From positions 55,055,848 through 55,119,847 of the forward strand of contig CM055099.1 of assembly GCA_029204225.1 (NCBI GenBank): a stretch of 64,000 bases of DNA. The letters run 5' to 3'. The translations under genes were made by a program, and so were the position numbers. Positions 47,270 through 59,173 of this stretch are shown piece after piece. The notes below the pieces were generated by a model. It ran no database searches, had not been told where the DNA came from, and was given only the letters and a program-made list of their open reading frames with translations. The first letter of the stretch is position 1. Each line of letters starts with the position of its first letter. This DNA is from Diphasiastrum complanatum (Eukaryota > Streptophyta > Lycopodiopsida > Lycopodiales > Lycopodiaceae).

Positions 47270-48260
47270 CTATGATGTTGAGTGGCCAATGAAAATATAC
47301 TTACAACTTACTGGGTCAAATTTCTTCCTTAGATCAGATGGTATTTGTGCGTAATAGAAACATCCAAACACACGTAGATGTTTCAAACTTGGTTTGTAGT
47401 CAAAATAGGCTTCAAACGGTGTTCTAGAATCAACTGCCTTCGTGCTGAAATAATTCTGCAAATAACATGCTATAGAAATTGCTTTAGCCCCAAAGTTCTT
47501 GGGTAACTGAGCATTGACTGTCATGGATCGTGCAGCTTCCAACAATGTTTAATTCTTTCGCTCAACGACGCCATTCTGTTGCGGTGTATAGTTGGCAGTG
47601 AGCTGATGGTGTATGCCTCATGATGATAGATAGTCCACCATTTCATCAAACATGTACTCTCTCCTGAATCAGACCACATGGTCTTGATCCTCTGAGCAGT
47701 TTGGTCTCAACAAACTACTTGAATTCTCTGAAACAGTTGAATGCCTCAGATTTATTCATTATGAACATAATTCTAGTGAATCGGGAGAAGTCATCAATGA
47801 ATGTGATGAAATATAGAGCTTGACCCAAAGAGGATACACTCATAGGACCACATAAGTCACTGTGGGTCAATGATAGAAAGGGCTTCGCTCTTTTGGCTTG
47901 TCCTTTTGGAAATTTTGTTCTAGGTTGTTTCTCTAGTAAGCACATTTCACAGACAATCTATTTTGTTGTGGGGACAATGCTAATATTCATGTCCTTGACC
48001 ATACTATTGTGATGCATGTACAAGATAGACCTCATGTTTAAATGACCTAATCTTCGATGCCAAACATGAGCATCAGAATTACTCACAGAAAGTGCATAGT
48101 CATGACTCAAGATATACAAATTTTCTTCTTTGTGTGCAGAGAGGATTTTATTAGAATTCCCATCAATAATAGTACATTGGCTAGCAGTAAACAAAGCTCT
48201 ATAGCCTTGATCAGTGATCTTGCTTATAAACAGTAAATTCTTTGTTAATTTGGGTACGTA
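47270..48260 (-). pseudogene. Copia D integrase
   Basis: The pre-integrase HHCC start is in 48194-47958 (DAHVWHRRLGHLNMRSI). The core is in 47945-47715 (FLSLTHSDLCGPMSVSSLGQALYFITFIDDFSRFTRIMF), with Asp 1 in HSDLCGPM and Asp 2 in TFIDDFSR. The C-terminal part is 47545-47270 (EAARSMTVNAQLPKNFGAKA, RTPFEAYFDYKPSLKHLRVFGC). It is broken into at least three frames, and ~170 bp between 47545 and 47715 is decayed. This is the only copia in the window that retains integrase. Confidence 0.88.
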
Positions 48261-48275
48261 AAGTACAACATCTAA

Positions 48276-48560
48276 CTATCTAGTGATGCCATCAGGGAAT
48301 TGTAGCCGAATGGAGCCTTGGCCTTCAACTTTGTGTGAGCTTGAGTCTCCAAAGAAAATGTACTTTAATTCTGTTGTTATGAGAGTAGAAAATAGGTTCT
48401 TACATGGCGTCATTCGATGTGAAGCACCTGAATCGAGATACCATTTGCAGGTATCTTTGCTTGGTTGGTCTTGTACCATCAGCGCCTTCTCATCTTCTTG
48501 GGAATTTCTGACAGAGTCAGAACCTTCTTTTTGGTGTTGCTGCATCTTCTTCCTCACTTT
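48276..48560 (-). pseudogene. Copia D protease
   Basis: The 93-codon frame has CKWYLDSGASHRMTPCKNLF, the copia aspartic protease active site, followed by FGDSSSHKVEGQGSI. It follows gag and precedes integrase as expected for copia. Confidence 0.88.
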
Positions 48561-49354
48561 AATGTGCTTAAGGATGCGACAATCCTTGATGTTGTGATTA
48601 GATCTTTTGCAATATCTGCAAAAGAATTTGGTCTTGGATGGCTGTTGTTGTCTGTGTTGTTGTTGTTGTTGTTGTTGTGTTGAATCTGGCTACTCCGCCT
48701 TTATCTTCTTGTCCTTGAAGTTCTTCTTCTTGTACTGCTATTTATTAGAGTACAATGCCATTGAGTTGGTACTCGTTGTAAATAAGCTTTTTCTCCTGAC
48801 TTCTTCCTACAATAGACTTGTTGTCGCTTTTGGAGTGATAGCGCAGGAGTATTGCTCAAGAGCAATACTAGGTTGTCGTAGGAGGATGAAAGACTAGTGA
48901 GAAGAGACATTGTTGAGTCTTCTTCTGAAATAGAGGAACCTATTGCAGCTAGTTGATTCGGCAATTGCTTGAACTTGTTCAAATGGTCATTGATTGAGGT
49001 GCCTTCGCTCATTTTGAGTGTAAGGACCTTCTTTCTCGGAAAGAGACAAGTTGACACATCTGAAGTCTCATAGATACTTGTTAAGATATCCCACACTTCT
49101 TTGGAGGTGGTATTGTTTGATACATGAGCAATTTGAGTGTCCTTAAGATTCAAGGATACAATGACAAGTGCTTTTCCATCATTTGTTTTTCATGTTGGTT
49201 GTATTTCATGTTCCACCGGTTTGGTTATTGAACCGTTTACGTATCCTCATAGCTCCTTTTCGATTACGATCATCCTCATCTTGAATTTCCACATGTGGAA
49301 ATGATCTCCATTGAATTTGTTGATTAAGCGGATCTCTGAGGTTGAACCTTCCAT
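48561..49354 (-). pseudogene. Copia D gag
   Basis: Gag starts near 49354 (MEGSTSEIRLINKFNGDHFHMWKFKM). The 150-codon frame 49153-48701 carries the UBN2 core (DTQIAHVSNNTTSKEVWDILTSIYE, INDHLNKFKQLPNQLAAIG, LLTSLSSSYDNLV). The knuckle region near 48600-48640 is poorly preserved. A stop and a frame shift occur in the first 200 bp. Confidence 0.83.
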
Positions 49355-49730
49355 TGTGATCGATGAACAGAGATTGAACACAAATAGATATAGACTAGTT
49401 CTGGAAAAACAAGAATGAAGAACTAATCAAGAGATTAGATTCTCTATAGAAAATGCTTGATTTGCACCAAAAATCACTCAAATTGGGTATGTGATTCAAA
49501 TCCACAAATTTTTGAAATTTCTCAGTCAAAACCAGAGCTGTACGACCTCACACGTGTGAAAAGGGTTCCTATAGCCCAACAAGATCTGGACTAAAATTTT
49601 TGAGGATAGCTATCAAATTCAACTCGCTACACAAAATTTGACTAGTTTCCAAAAAACTGCTAATTTTGGCTTTGATTTGGATTAACCCTATCAATTTCAA
49701 CAAAACCTCATGTACTAGGCTCTAATACCA
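49355..49730 (-). other. Copia D leader and primer site
   Basis: The leader is nearly identical to 54000-54333 of the element at 50560. At 49718-49730 the minus strand reads TGGTATTAGAGCC, the initiator-tRNA-Met primer site with one C-to-T change relative to TGGTATCAGAGCC. Confidence 0.82.
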
Positions 49731-50248
49731 TGTGCAAAAATTACAAAAAGGACCAAGAGTGGATCCTAATCTGATCCTCAAGAGGGATTGGTTGTCAGAT
49801 TACTTGATCTATCAATCTACTTGAGATTAAGATCAATCTAGATCAATTCCAGACACAAAATCCTAACAAGAACAATCATTAATTGAAGGCAAGTGTACTT
49901 TATGGTTTTACACGTGTGAAACACTGTCTGAGTACGGACTCCAACCTGAAAATCAAGTACACATTGATAGAACCTCAAAACAATCAAAACAAATGTAGAC
50001 GAATGGAGAGAATCACTCAAAATTGCTTCCAAAACCAAGATTGGTGTCTCACTATGATTATGGCCAAATGTGGCTCTATATATACAATAAGTGGGAGCTC
50101 GTGGTACTGATTATCCCTCTGATCCCACATGTGTGAAGGTGCTTTGTCATATGATGATTCATCATGCAAAACTGACACTTGGACAAAACTTTCTATTTTG
50201 AGCACTTTTGGTCTATTTTCCTTCTATATGGAGATCTACTTGGAAATC
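49731..50248 (-). repeat. LTR-B, 5' LTR of copia D (truncated)
   Basis: Joined to the primer site at 49730 and colinear with LTR-B at 50560-51393. It breaks off after GATCTACTTGGAAATC at 50248, where element X LTR sequence starts. It contains TTTTACACGTGTGAAAC (49906-49922) and TATATATA (~50087). Confidence 0.85.
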
Positions 50249-50559
50249 AATATTTAGCATAGAGAGCGATCCTACTACTAACTACTTAATCAAAGAACAG
50301 TCAAGAACTAGATTAGCTACTGAAACTAAAACCAGATTCAAGAAACAAGAAACAAGCAGCATTTAACAATCTAGGAATCAAGAAACACACATTACTTGAT
50401 GCCTAAATTATCCAAGAACATCAAGAACTAGAATGTCAAGACTATGCAAGATTTACACCACATTTCTAGCCTCTATAGTTTACTTGAATGCTGATTTCTA
50501 CAAGATTCCACAAGCAAGAACAAGAAACAAGAACCTAGTTAATTCACAAGCAAGGAATC
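50249..50559 (-). repeat. Element X 5' LTR, left part
   Basis: The continuation of 55172-55649 once the 50560-55166 element and one TSD copy are removed. No ORF. The end at 50249 is an abrupt junction with copia D's LTR, and no LTR 3' end or primer site is visible. Confidence 0.55.
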
Positions 50560-51393
50560 TGTGCAAAAAGTACAAAAAGGACCAAGAGTGGATCCTAATT
50601 TGATCCTCAAGAGGGATTGGATGTTAGATTTACTTGATCTATCAATCTACATAAGATTAAGATCAATCTAGATCAATTCTAGACATAAAATCCAAACAAG
50701 AACAATCATTGATTGAAGGTAAATGTACTTGCTGGTTTCACACGTGTGAAACCCTGTCAAGGTACGGACTCCAACCTAAAAATCAAGTACACATTGATAG
50801 AACCTCAAAAACAATCAAAACAAATGTAGACAAATGGAGACAATCACTCAAAATTGCTTCCAAAACCAAGATTGGTGTCTCACATTGATTATGGCCAAAT
50901 GTGGCTCTATATATACAATAAGTGGGAGCTCGTGGTACTGATCATCCCTCTGATCCCACATGTGTGAAGGTGCTTTGTCATATGATGATTCATCATGCAA
51001 AACTGACACTTGGACAAAACCTTCTATTTTGAGCACTTTTGGTCCATTTTCCTTCTATATGGAGATCTACTTGAAAATCTTCTAGAAGTCAAAATTTGCC
51101 TACTTCAGCTTATTCCACACATGTGAGCTGTCCTCTACACATGTGATATGACACCTAACCAAAGGATGTGGCTCATGCAATCAATAGATTGATGCCATGT
51201 GTCATATGTCTAGAAAACTAGTTTTTGGCCTTTTGAGCCACTAGAACTTGAATTAAATTATATGTACATCCTATATGATTATGGTACATGACAAGTACAC
51301 TAGTTTCACACGTGGGAACAGGCTCCACACATGTGTGTTTATCTATATACAAGATTTTTGGCCTCTACCAAGCTTATTTTTGCATTTTTCACA
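50560..51393 (-). repeat. 3' LTR of the 50560 element
   Basis: 834 bp. It contains the perfect 20-bp palindrome GGTTTCACACGTGTGAAACC (50734-50753) and further CACATGTG/CACACGTG motifs near 50959, 51118, 51138, 51310 and 51335. A TATATATA box is near 50918 (minus strand). Confidence 0.92.
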
Positions 51394-51410
51394 CTCCTCC
51401 TCAAAAATCT
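51394..51410 (-). other. Polypurine tract of the 50560 element
   Basis: The minus strand reads AGATTTTTGAGGAGGAG directly before the LTR start TGTGAAAAATGC. Confidence 0.88.
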
Positions 51411-54320
51411 AGCTTGGTAAATCTAGCTTGATGGAAAACATGATGATCTTGAACTTGACTCCATGGGCTGAATTGGTCTTTGCTAGTTCAAAACGTGTGA
51501 AGATCAGCCAATGAGCTTGATGTTGATCTGAAATTACCATATCCATGATAGTGCTTCTTTGATGTTGACATCTTTGATGAGCTTGAGAGCTTTGCACCAT
51601 CCTAGCACCTCCAAAATTGATTCCTTCCAATTTTCATGTAGATGCTTGACTTTGAGGCTCGTTCCTTCTTCATGTGCATGCTCCTCTTTGATGAAAATCG
51701 GAGACCTCCATGTCTCATAATGATCACAACAAGTATGACCATTCAATAAGCACTTCCTATAATTATCAAGATTACTTATGCAGAAACATAAGTCCAAAAA
51801 TCACCACAAGTTGGCATGATTTTTCCAATATTGAAATCAAATGGTATTTCCATCTCAATAAGGCTAACTACTTGCTTATGGATATAAGTGTCCACTTTGG
51901 ATGCTTCACTTATTCTCATAAGAAGTTTACAACTTGCCTTTAAGATTGAAAACTTACAATTTTCATCTTTATGAATGAACACATCATTCATGATCTTATT
52001 GAAACCAAAAGAATCTACATTATGATGACATTTCCATTTCCTGGACTTCATATCTAATGTAAGTTTACAAGGAAAACATGTTTTGCTATCTTTTAAGGCA
52101 TCACACTCAACTAGTATTGCCTTAATCCACCTTTGAGATACAAAAATCCCTTCAAAGCATAATAGATCTTCATAAGTTGACATGAGAGCATATATAAAAC
52201 AATTTTCATTTTGTGAGCGCTCCTCCTTACTCTTGATTGATTGCTCTTGGATTTTAAACTTATCTAAAGTTCCAAGCAAAATACTTTTCAAGGACATGAA
52301 ATAAATCCAAGTTATCTTCATGAAAGTGACATCTATCTTTGCATCTTGAACCAAACAATGCACTTCCAAATGAAAAATTTCAAAAGATTTGACATGTGTT
52401 GTGATGGACTCTTGAAGACAAATCTTGCAAGTCCTTGTGAGACTCCAAGCCTCATTCACCTTTCCACAAAGGAAACACCTTTCCTTGGACTTGTCCTTCT
52501 TGTATTTGCATTTTGAACTTGAAGCTCCATCCTTCACCTCGGCCCCCTTGCTTTGGTTCTCCTTGGATGGATTGGTCTTCTTTTTGTAGCATCTTGAGAA
52601 AAAATATCCTCCCTTGCCACAAAGGTTGCACTCAGGATCCTTTCTTTCCTTCAATAGGATGCCACCTATTGATGCCATGTGAATAAAAAACTGGGATATG
52701 ATTCTACAAATGTAATTTGTGACTTTCAAGAGACTAGATTTGAACATCTTCAACAATCTAGAATGACCTACAAAAGATCTAGCTCACAAACCTAAGAATC
52801 AATCTTCACACTAATGACTAGTCACTTGGAAACTTTGCTTTGATCACTAAGACAAAAGCACACAATCTTGAATCAAATCACAAAATAAATTAGATCCAAT
52901 CTCCTATTGGACTCATTAAATACCAATGACTCTTTCTTTTGAAAGTTGAAATGGATATGAAAAAGATTTGACACCTAGATTTTCCTTTTCACTTGACTAG
53001 TTCTCTCAACACTTGACATTCTTGAACAAAAGATGGGTTTTGTTTCAAATACATGAAAATCAAACTTAATCACTTCTTTTAGACTCACTCTTGACCCAAA
53101 TAATCTCACACTTGAGATTTAGAATGAAACTATACCGCCAATTTTTCACAAAGCTTAAAAAATTAGACAACTAGAGATTCACAAAGATCTCAACCATGCA
53201 TGAATACTCAAATATGGACTCCTCCTCATTCTAGACATCCAATGGGATCACAAATTGACCCTCACACTCTCACAAAGAAAGTTGAATAGAACTAGTTTGA
53301 GTTTCATACATACTATGTCAATTTTTGCTCAATAAATTGATTCAATCACCCCTATTGGATTCCACCAATTACTCTACCTCTTAAGACTTGGAATGAAATT
53401 CAAAATCAAAGGTTGTGAGTTTTCTCACTAAGATATTGTGCTTCAAAGAGCTAATGCCACTTAGAAAGATTTGATCACCTGGGAGAATACAAATTCTCCA
53501 CCAATAACAACACAAAATGAGCGTCTAGATCTTGCCTTCTACAAAGGAAGGAACTCTTAGAAAATTGGATCTCTCTCTACACATTTGCCATAGACACCTT
53601 AATGACTCTTTTCAAGCCTCACAAACACTCAAACAAATTGAGTAGGATTGAATAATGTGACTTGGATCTCAATCTCTTTTCTAGAACTTTCAATTGAAGC
53701 CAATCTATGTCAAATTCTACAAAAGATTTGCATAGATGCTCTATATGCACTAGAAACTCTCAAAGGTTTCACTTGGAGGACAGATCCAAGGATGTTTTCT
53801 AGCAAATTGATGCTTCTAAACTTGACCCTATCACTCTTGAACAAATCTAGAGTGATGGTACAATGGATTTCAACCTCTCACCTTGCATATCAGTCCTTAA
53901 TCTATGATTTTTAGCAAAATCTCTCTCAACTCCAACATACAGTCAAAAAATCAGAGATGATCAATTAATGCACCTATTTCAAGCTTAAAATTCAATTTCT
54001 TGGCTGATCTAATCCAAGAACTAATCAAGGGATTAGATTCTCTATAGAAAATGCTTGATTTTGCACCAAAAATCACTCAAATTGGGTATGTGAGTCAAAT
54101 TCTACAAATTTTTGAAATTTCTCAGTCAAAATTGGAGCTGTATGGTCTCACACATGTGAAAAGGGTTCCTACAGCCCACAACAACATTTGGACCAAAAAT
54201 TTTGAGGATAGCTATCAAATCCAACTCGCTACACAAAATTTGACTAGTTTCCAAAAAAATTGCTAATTTTGGCTTTGATTTGGATTAACCCTATCAATTT
54301 CAACAAAACCTCTTGTACTA
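51411..54320 (-). pseudogene. Interior of the 50560 element with a decayed zinc-knuckle ORF
   Basis: The 326-codon frame 52756-51776 has a knuckle-like CNLCGKGGYFFSRC (His replaced by Tyr), a Lys/Ser-rich spacer (NPSKENQSKGAEVKDG) and a second Cys pair, CFLCGKVNEAW. The remainder matches no domain that I know. Apart from this, 52757-54320 has no recognisable coding sequence and begins with the leader shared with copia D. So only a gag tail and unassigned DNA are carried. Confidence 0.6.
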
Positions 54321-54333
54321 GGCTCTGATACCA
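54321..54333 (-). other. Primer binding site of the 50560 element
   Basis: Minus-strand TGGTATCAGAGCC beside the 5' LTR end. Confidence 0.92.
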
Positions 54334-55166
54334 TGTGAAAAAAGTACAAAAAGGACCAAGAGTGGATCCTAATCTGATCCTCAAGAGGGATTGGATGTTA
54401 AATTTACTTGATCTATCAATCTACATAAGATTAAGATCAATCTAGATCAATTCTAGACATAAAATCCAAACAAGAACAATCATTTATTGAAGGTAAATGT
54501 ACTTGCTGGTTTCACACGTGTGAAACCCTGTCAGGGTACGGACTCCAACCTGAAAATCAAGTACACATTGATAGAACCTCAAAACAATTAAAACAAATGT
54601 AGACAAATGGAGATAATCACTCAAAATTGCTTCCAAAACCAAGATTGGTGTCTCACATTGATTATGGCCAAATGTGGCTCTATATATACAATAAGTGGGA
54701 GCTCGTGGTACTAATCATCCCTCTGATCCCACATGTGTGAAGGTGCTTTGTCATATGATGATTCATCATGCAAAACTGACACTTGGACAAAACCTTCTAT
54801 TTTGAGCACTTTTGGTCCATTTTCCTTCTATATGGAGATCTACTTGAAAATTTTCTAGAAGTCAAAATTCGCCTACTTCAGCTTATTTCACACATGTGAG
54901 CTGTCCTCTACACATGTGATATGACACCTATCCAAAGGATGTGGCTCATGCAATCAATAGATTGATGCCATGTGTCATATGTCTAGAAAACTAGTTTTTG
55001 GCCTTTTTAGCCACTAGAACTTGAATTAAATTATATGTACATCCTATATGATTATGGTACATGACAAGTACACTAGTTTCACACATGGGAACAGGCTCCA
55101 CACACGTGTGTTTATCTATATACAAGATTTTTGGCCTCTACCAAGCTTATTTTTGCATTTTTCACA
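54334..55166 (-). repeat. 5' LTR of the 50560 element
   Basis: 833 bp, very similar to 50560-51393, with the same 20-bp palindrome at 54508-54527. One difference is CACACATGGGAAC near 55080 versus CACACGTGGGAAC near 51305. Confidence 0.92.
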
Positions 55167-55171
55167 GAATC

Positions 55172-55649
55172 AAGCATGCTCATAGAAATATCACTCAAGA
55201 TCATTGCCATGAACAAGGAGCTTAGGATCTTCAAGAACTTGAAAATACAATCAAAGCTCCCTCACAAGAGAGGGGGGCCCTTAAATAAGCAAGAAGGCTG
55301 CCCATGTGGAGCCCATGCGGCAATTCCACTAAATTAGAAATTACATGTGGAATTTGCCCTTCCACTAGAGGTCACCATCAAAAGGTGGCTCACTCTTACT
55401 ATTTTAAGGGGGTCTACATTTATTACAACTATTCAAGAAAATGTTACTAGCTCCTACATGGTCATTCCTTCTTTGGGATACACCATGTAGGCTCACATAG
55501 TTAATCACTATCTTCCTAGCTAGTATTTTCTCGACTCTCATGCTCGGCTCTCAGCTTCTTTTGCTCTCTTCCTTCTGAGACCTCCTCGGTCATGGGTGAG
55601 AGATAACTTATGTCTCTAGCTTGGCTCGGCACTAGAGAATCGGCTAACA
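55172..55649 (-). repeat. Element X 5' LTR, right part
   Basis: On the minus strand it starts TGTTAGCCGATTCTC at 55649. Its first ~120 bp match the LTR at 43939. A TATTTAAG-like box near 55285 (minus) suits a promoter. It is preceded by CCTTA (55654-55650, minus). Confidence 0.7.
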
Positions 55650-55654
55650 TAAGG

Positions 55655-57790
55655 TAAATCTGTATTTGCAATTTGTAACATGGGAGCTGAAACAATCATT
55701 GTTTTAAGTTTCTCAAAACACTGATTCAATTTTTTGTTCCAAACAATAGGTGGACTAGGTTGATTCCTCTCTTTCTTTTTATTAACAATTCCTTTTGTCA
55801 GATTATTAAGCGATGTTGCTAACTTAGCATAATCCTCAATAAATCTTTTGAAGAAAAGTGTAAAACCTTAAAAAGACTTTACCTGCCTCACAGTTTTCGG
55901 AATTGGTCACTCAATCACAATCTTGATTTTATCCTCGTCAATCTTAATCCCATTTACTGTGATCTTATGACTGAGATAAAGCAACTCTTGCTTAAAGAAT
56001 TCACACTTGGACTCTTTAGCATAGAGTCACTCCTGACGGAGCTTCATCAAGACAATTTTTAAGTGTTCTACGTGTTCCACCAAGGATTTATTGTAAACGA
56101 GAATGTCGTCTAAGAATACTACCACAAACTTCCCCAAATATGGACGAAATAAATCGTTCATCATTTGCTAGAACGTTGTTGGAGCATTTGTTAATCCAAA
56201 TGGCAACATTGGAAATTCATAATGACCAAATCTAGAACGAAATCCTGTCTTTTGGACATCTTCTGACTTAATTCTTATTTGATGGTACCCTGTCCTGAAA
56301 TCTATCTTGGTGAAATACTGTGGTCCACCCAAGCGATCTACAAGGTCATCAATCCTGTGGGTAATGGATATTTATTCTTTATTAAGGCCCTTATAATCCA
56401 CACACATCCGGAAACCTCCATCTTTCTTTGCTTTAAGAAGAACATGAGCGCCCCATGGTGATTTATTAGGTTTTATAAGTCCCATCCTCAGATAGTTTTC
56501 TATTTGATTTGAAATCTCTGTCTCCTCTTTCTGAGAGAACCTATAAGGTTGTCTAGAGACAGGTTGACTTCTTGGAATTAACTCAATCATGTGGTCTACT
56601 GACCTAGATGGTGGTAAACCATGAGATAATTCAGATGGAAAAACATCCCTAAATTCATTTATGATATGTTCTTTCACTGCTTGTTCATGATCTAAATTTA
56701 CTGAGTTTAGAATTGATGAGAATTCACAACCATTTAGATTCATTTCAGGAACATCCACAACTGGAATAACATAAATTGAAAAAACTTCATACTTAGAATA
56801 ATCCAATGTTTCTATTTCATTAACTATAGAAATCTGATCCAACGGACGTACAAAATTACTGCCAAATAATGTAACTACCTTATCACCCTCCTTGAAAGTG
56901 AGAACATGCTTCTCAAAATCAATTAATAGAGAAGGCGATAAACTGAATAACCATTCGTAATCTAAAATTAAATCAGTACGAGCTAGGTCTAAAACATGAA
57001 AATTAACTAATTCTGTGTGTCCTTGCACCAAAACTGGGAGCTTCGGAACTTTTACGTTCCAAGTCTCCAACTCTGCTCCTGAAGCTAGATAAACTTTATA
57101 TCTATGATTGTTGGCTTCAATTTCCAAGCTGAGTTTATGCACAAGACAAGAATTAATAAAATTATGAGTTGAACCACTGTCCAATAAAATACTCACTTCT
57201 TGATCTTTAACTGTGCCAATTAAATAGAAAAGTTCATCGGGCAAGAAATAAGTAGTACTAAAAGAACCTTCACACTCACAATCCATCCGATTAATTTCCA
57301 AAATCTTACCATTGCCTCTTGGGATCTCTATCATGTGAGCAGACCCTTTCTTCCTTTCTGGACAAAATTTCATCATATGTCCAGATTTCTTATAGACAAA
57401 ACATAAGTTCTCTCTTTTAGCCTTTTCCCGAAACATAGATTTTTTGAATCTCTTTCTTTTCGGCTTCCTGGGTTCCGATGCTGCTTGATCTAATTCGTCA
57501 AAATATTTTGCTTGGTATCGACCGCGCTTCTTAACCTTCTTGGTTTTCAAAGTGGTTGGAATTTGCGTAAATTGCTTCCTGGATGCCACCACTGTGGAAT
57601 CATATGCTTTCGCAATCTGAAACGCATCATTGAGGCTTTGAAGCACATTTTTCCTGCATTCATCCTGATAGTCGGCTGGCAAACCTAGGACAAACTGCCA
57701 TAATGCCAACTTCGCATCGAATGATGGAACCCTATTCCATAGGTCCATGAATTCCTGGATATAAGAGTCTAAACTGTCAAATTTCAGAGT
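55655..57790 (-). pseudogene. Gypsy gag-protease-RT (5' half of split element)
   Basis: The minus-strand frame 57748-56372 (458 codons) has a gag C-terminus (SYIQEFMDLWNRVPSFD), a knuckle CFVYKKSGHMMKFC (second Cys is Tyr) and the protease site ILLDSGSTHNFIN. The RT N-terminus follows (YRFSQKEETEISNQIE, SPWGAHVLLKAKKDGGFRMCVDYKGLNK). After a stop, RT continues through [12 protein letters not shown], the catalytic [14 protein letters not shown] and the connection region to NTDLPY at 55655. It is one of the best-preserved gypsy copies here but has several stops. Its next codons are at 44090 on the other strand. Confidence 0.9.
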
Positions 57791-57798
57791 TTAAGGAC

Positions 57799-58432
57799 TG
57801 AAATTGATCTACAGATGATCACAAAGAGTGATTGGTAGCTTGGGATCTTGATCTATATCAAGACTAGCTTCCAAATCTAGACAATCTTTGTGATTCCAAG
57901 CAAGAACAATAAAAAAAAGATGATCCACGGCTTCACACGTGTGAAGTACAGCTACTGTACGGCCTGATAACAGAGAAATAGTTTACTTATCATTTACTAA
58001 GCATTCATCCACAAAGAAAGTGCTTAAGAGAGTCAAAACACAATGATTGCTCCACAAATCAAGATTTCTCATCATAGCTCAAAAATGGATCCATCATGGA
58101 TCAAGTACAAAATCACCATAATCTCTCTCTAAGCTGCATCCAACACGTGTGGGACAGATCATTGTACTTATCCATATCCACTTTGGATAAGATCTATCAA
58201 GTTTGCCACATCATCCATTGTTGGTTTGTGTTGACCTTCTAGATTCCTATAATCTAGGACCTAACTCCTATAATTTAGGAGATGTCATATTAGACTCAAA
58301 TGAAAGCTAATCAAAGTGGATCTAAATATTACAAGTGTCATTTCACACGTGTGGATAGGTCCTCACACGTGTGGATCCACATAGATGTCTAATATTTATC
58401 AAAAACCATGTGAAAATTGCTAAATTCTAATA
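57799..58432 (-). repeat. 3' LTR of copia A
   Basis: It follows the polypurine tract. The expected first bases TGTTAG appear as TATTAG (minus, at 58432), a G-to-A change at the LTR terminus. The left end near 57799 is where gypsy gag sequence resumes. It contains CTTCACACGTGTGAAG (57931-57946) and CACACGTGTG near 58345 and 58364. Confidence 0.75.
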
Positions 58433-58478
58433 CTCCTCCTCAATTTTTACATGATACAACTATAGTACATCTATCTAC
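58433..58478 (-). other. Copia A pol stop and polypurine tract
   Basis: The minus strand gives a few last pol codons, then TGA overlapping TTGAGGAGGAG (58443-58433) next to the LTR. The last 5 bp, TCTAC (58474-58478), are the left TSD copy of copia B. Confidence 0.82.
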
Positions 58479-59159
58479 TGTAAAAATTACAGCAAATAAG
58501 GATCCTAAAATACTTGAAATGATGAGAGAAATAATAGATTATGATTTCATAAGATTAGCACAAGTTGAACCATCAAAATCCATCAAAAATCTATGCTTGA
58601 ACCTCACTAAATGGCCCAAATCCTTGAAGAAGGCTTCACACGTGTGAAAGTACGGCCTCCCACAGTCTGAGTACTATACACCAGACCTACATTCAATCCT
58701 ATAATCATTAGTAATCACAAGTACTCAAACAATTATGAACATAGAGAGCAATTGCACCATTATGAGAGAAAAAACATGAAATTGCTTGATTGATTTTGGT
58801 GAGATATCATCACCTATATATACATGATCCATCATGGTTTTGGACAGGTATGAGTAGCCTAAACCTATCCCTAATTCTAATTTTGATGGATCTTTCATCC
58901 CTACCAAGTTAGGGTTGGAATCTTGGAGATCCCTCAACAATGCAAAAATTATCAAAAATAGCTCCTATTTTTTCTCCCTTGTATCTAAGCATAATTTGGA
59001 CTCATTCCAAAGGTTCTAACACTTAGGTCTACTTAAGAACATCCTTATGAATGGAATCCTATGCTATTTGGCACATGTGACAAGCCACATCATGACCATC
59101 TAACTATTTACAAGTCATATGACCAAAACTAGTCAAGCTAGAATTGTGAATTTTTAACA
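58479..59159 (-). repeat. 3' LTR of copia B
   Basis: TGTTAAAAATTCACAATTC (minus, at 59159) to TGTAATTTTTACA at 58479. TATATATA near 58817, TTCACACGTGTGAA at 58635-58648, CACATGTG near 59073. Confidence 0.93.
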
Positions 59160-59169
59160 CTCCTCCTCA
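59160..59169 (-). other. Polypurine tract of copia B
   Basis: GTGAGGAGGAG on the minus strand, a few bases after the pol stop (TAG, 59176-59174). Confidence 0.88.
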
Positions 59170-59173
59170 CTAT

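Larger units (their letters stand above)
50560..55166 (-). mobile_element. Complete non-autonomous copia (LTR-B family)
   Basis: 4607 bp with paired LTRs (50560-51393, 54334-55166), a polypurine tract, an initiator-tRNA-Met primer site and TSD GAATC on both sides (50555-50559, 55167-55171). The LTR and leader match copia D, but its 2.9-kb interior lacks protease, integrase and RT. It could only have moved using enzymes of an element such as copia D. It is inserted in the LTR of element X. Confidence 0.9.

Noticed and set aside
48465-48897. Leu/Cys-rich plus-strand ORFs that look like membrane proteins
   Set aside because: They are antisense to the copia D gag-protease region. The hydrophobicity comes from a CAA/ACA-rich run read backwards.
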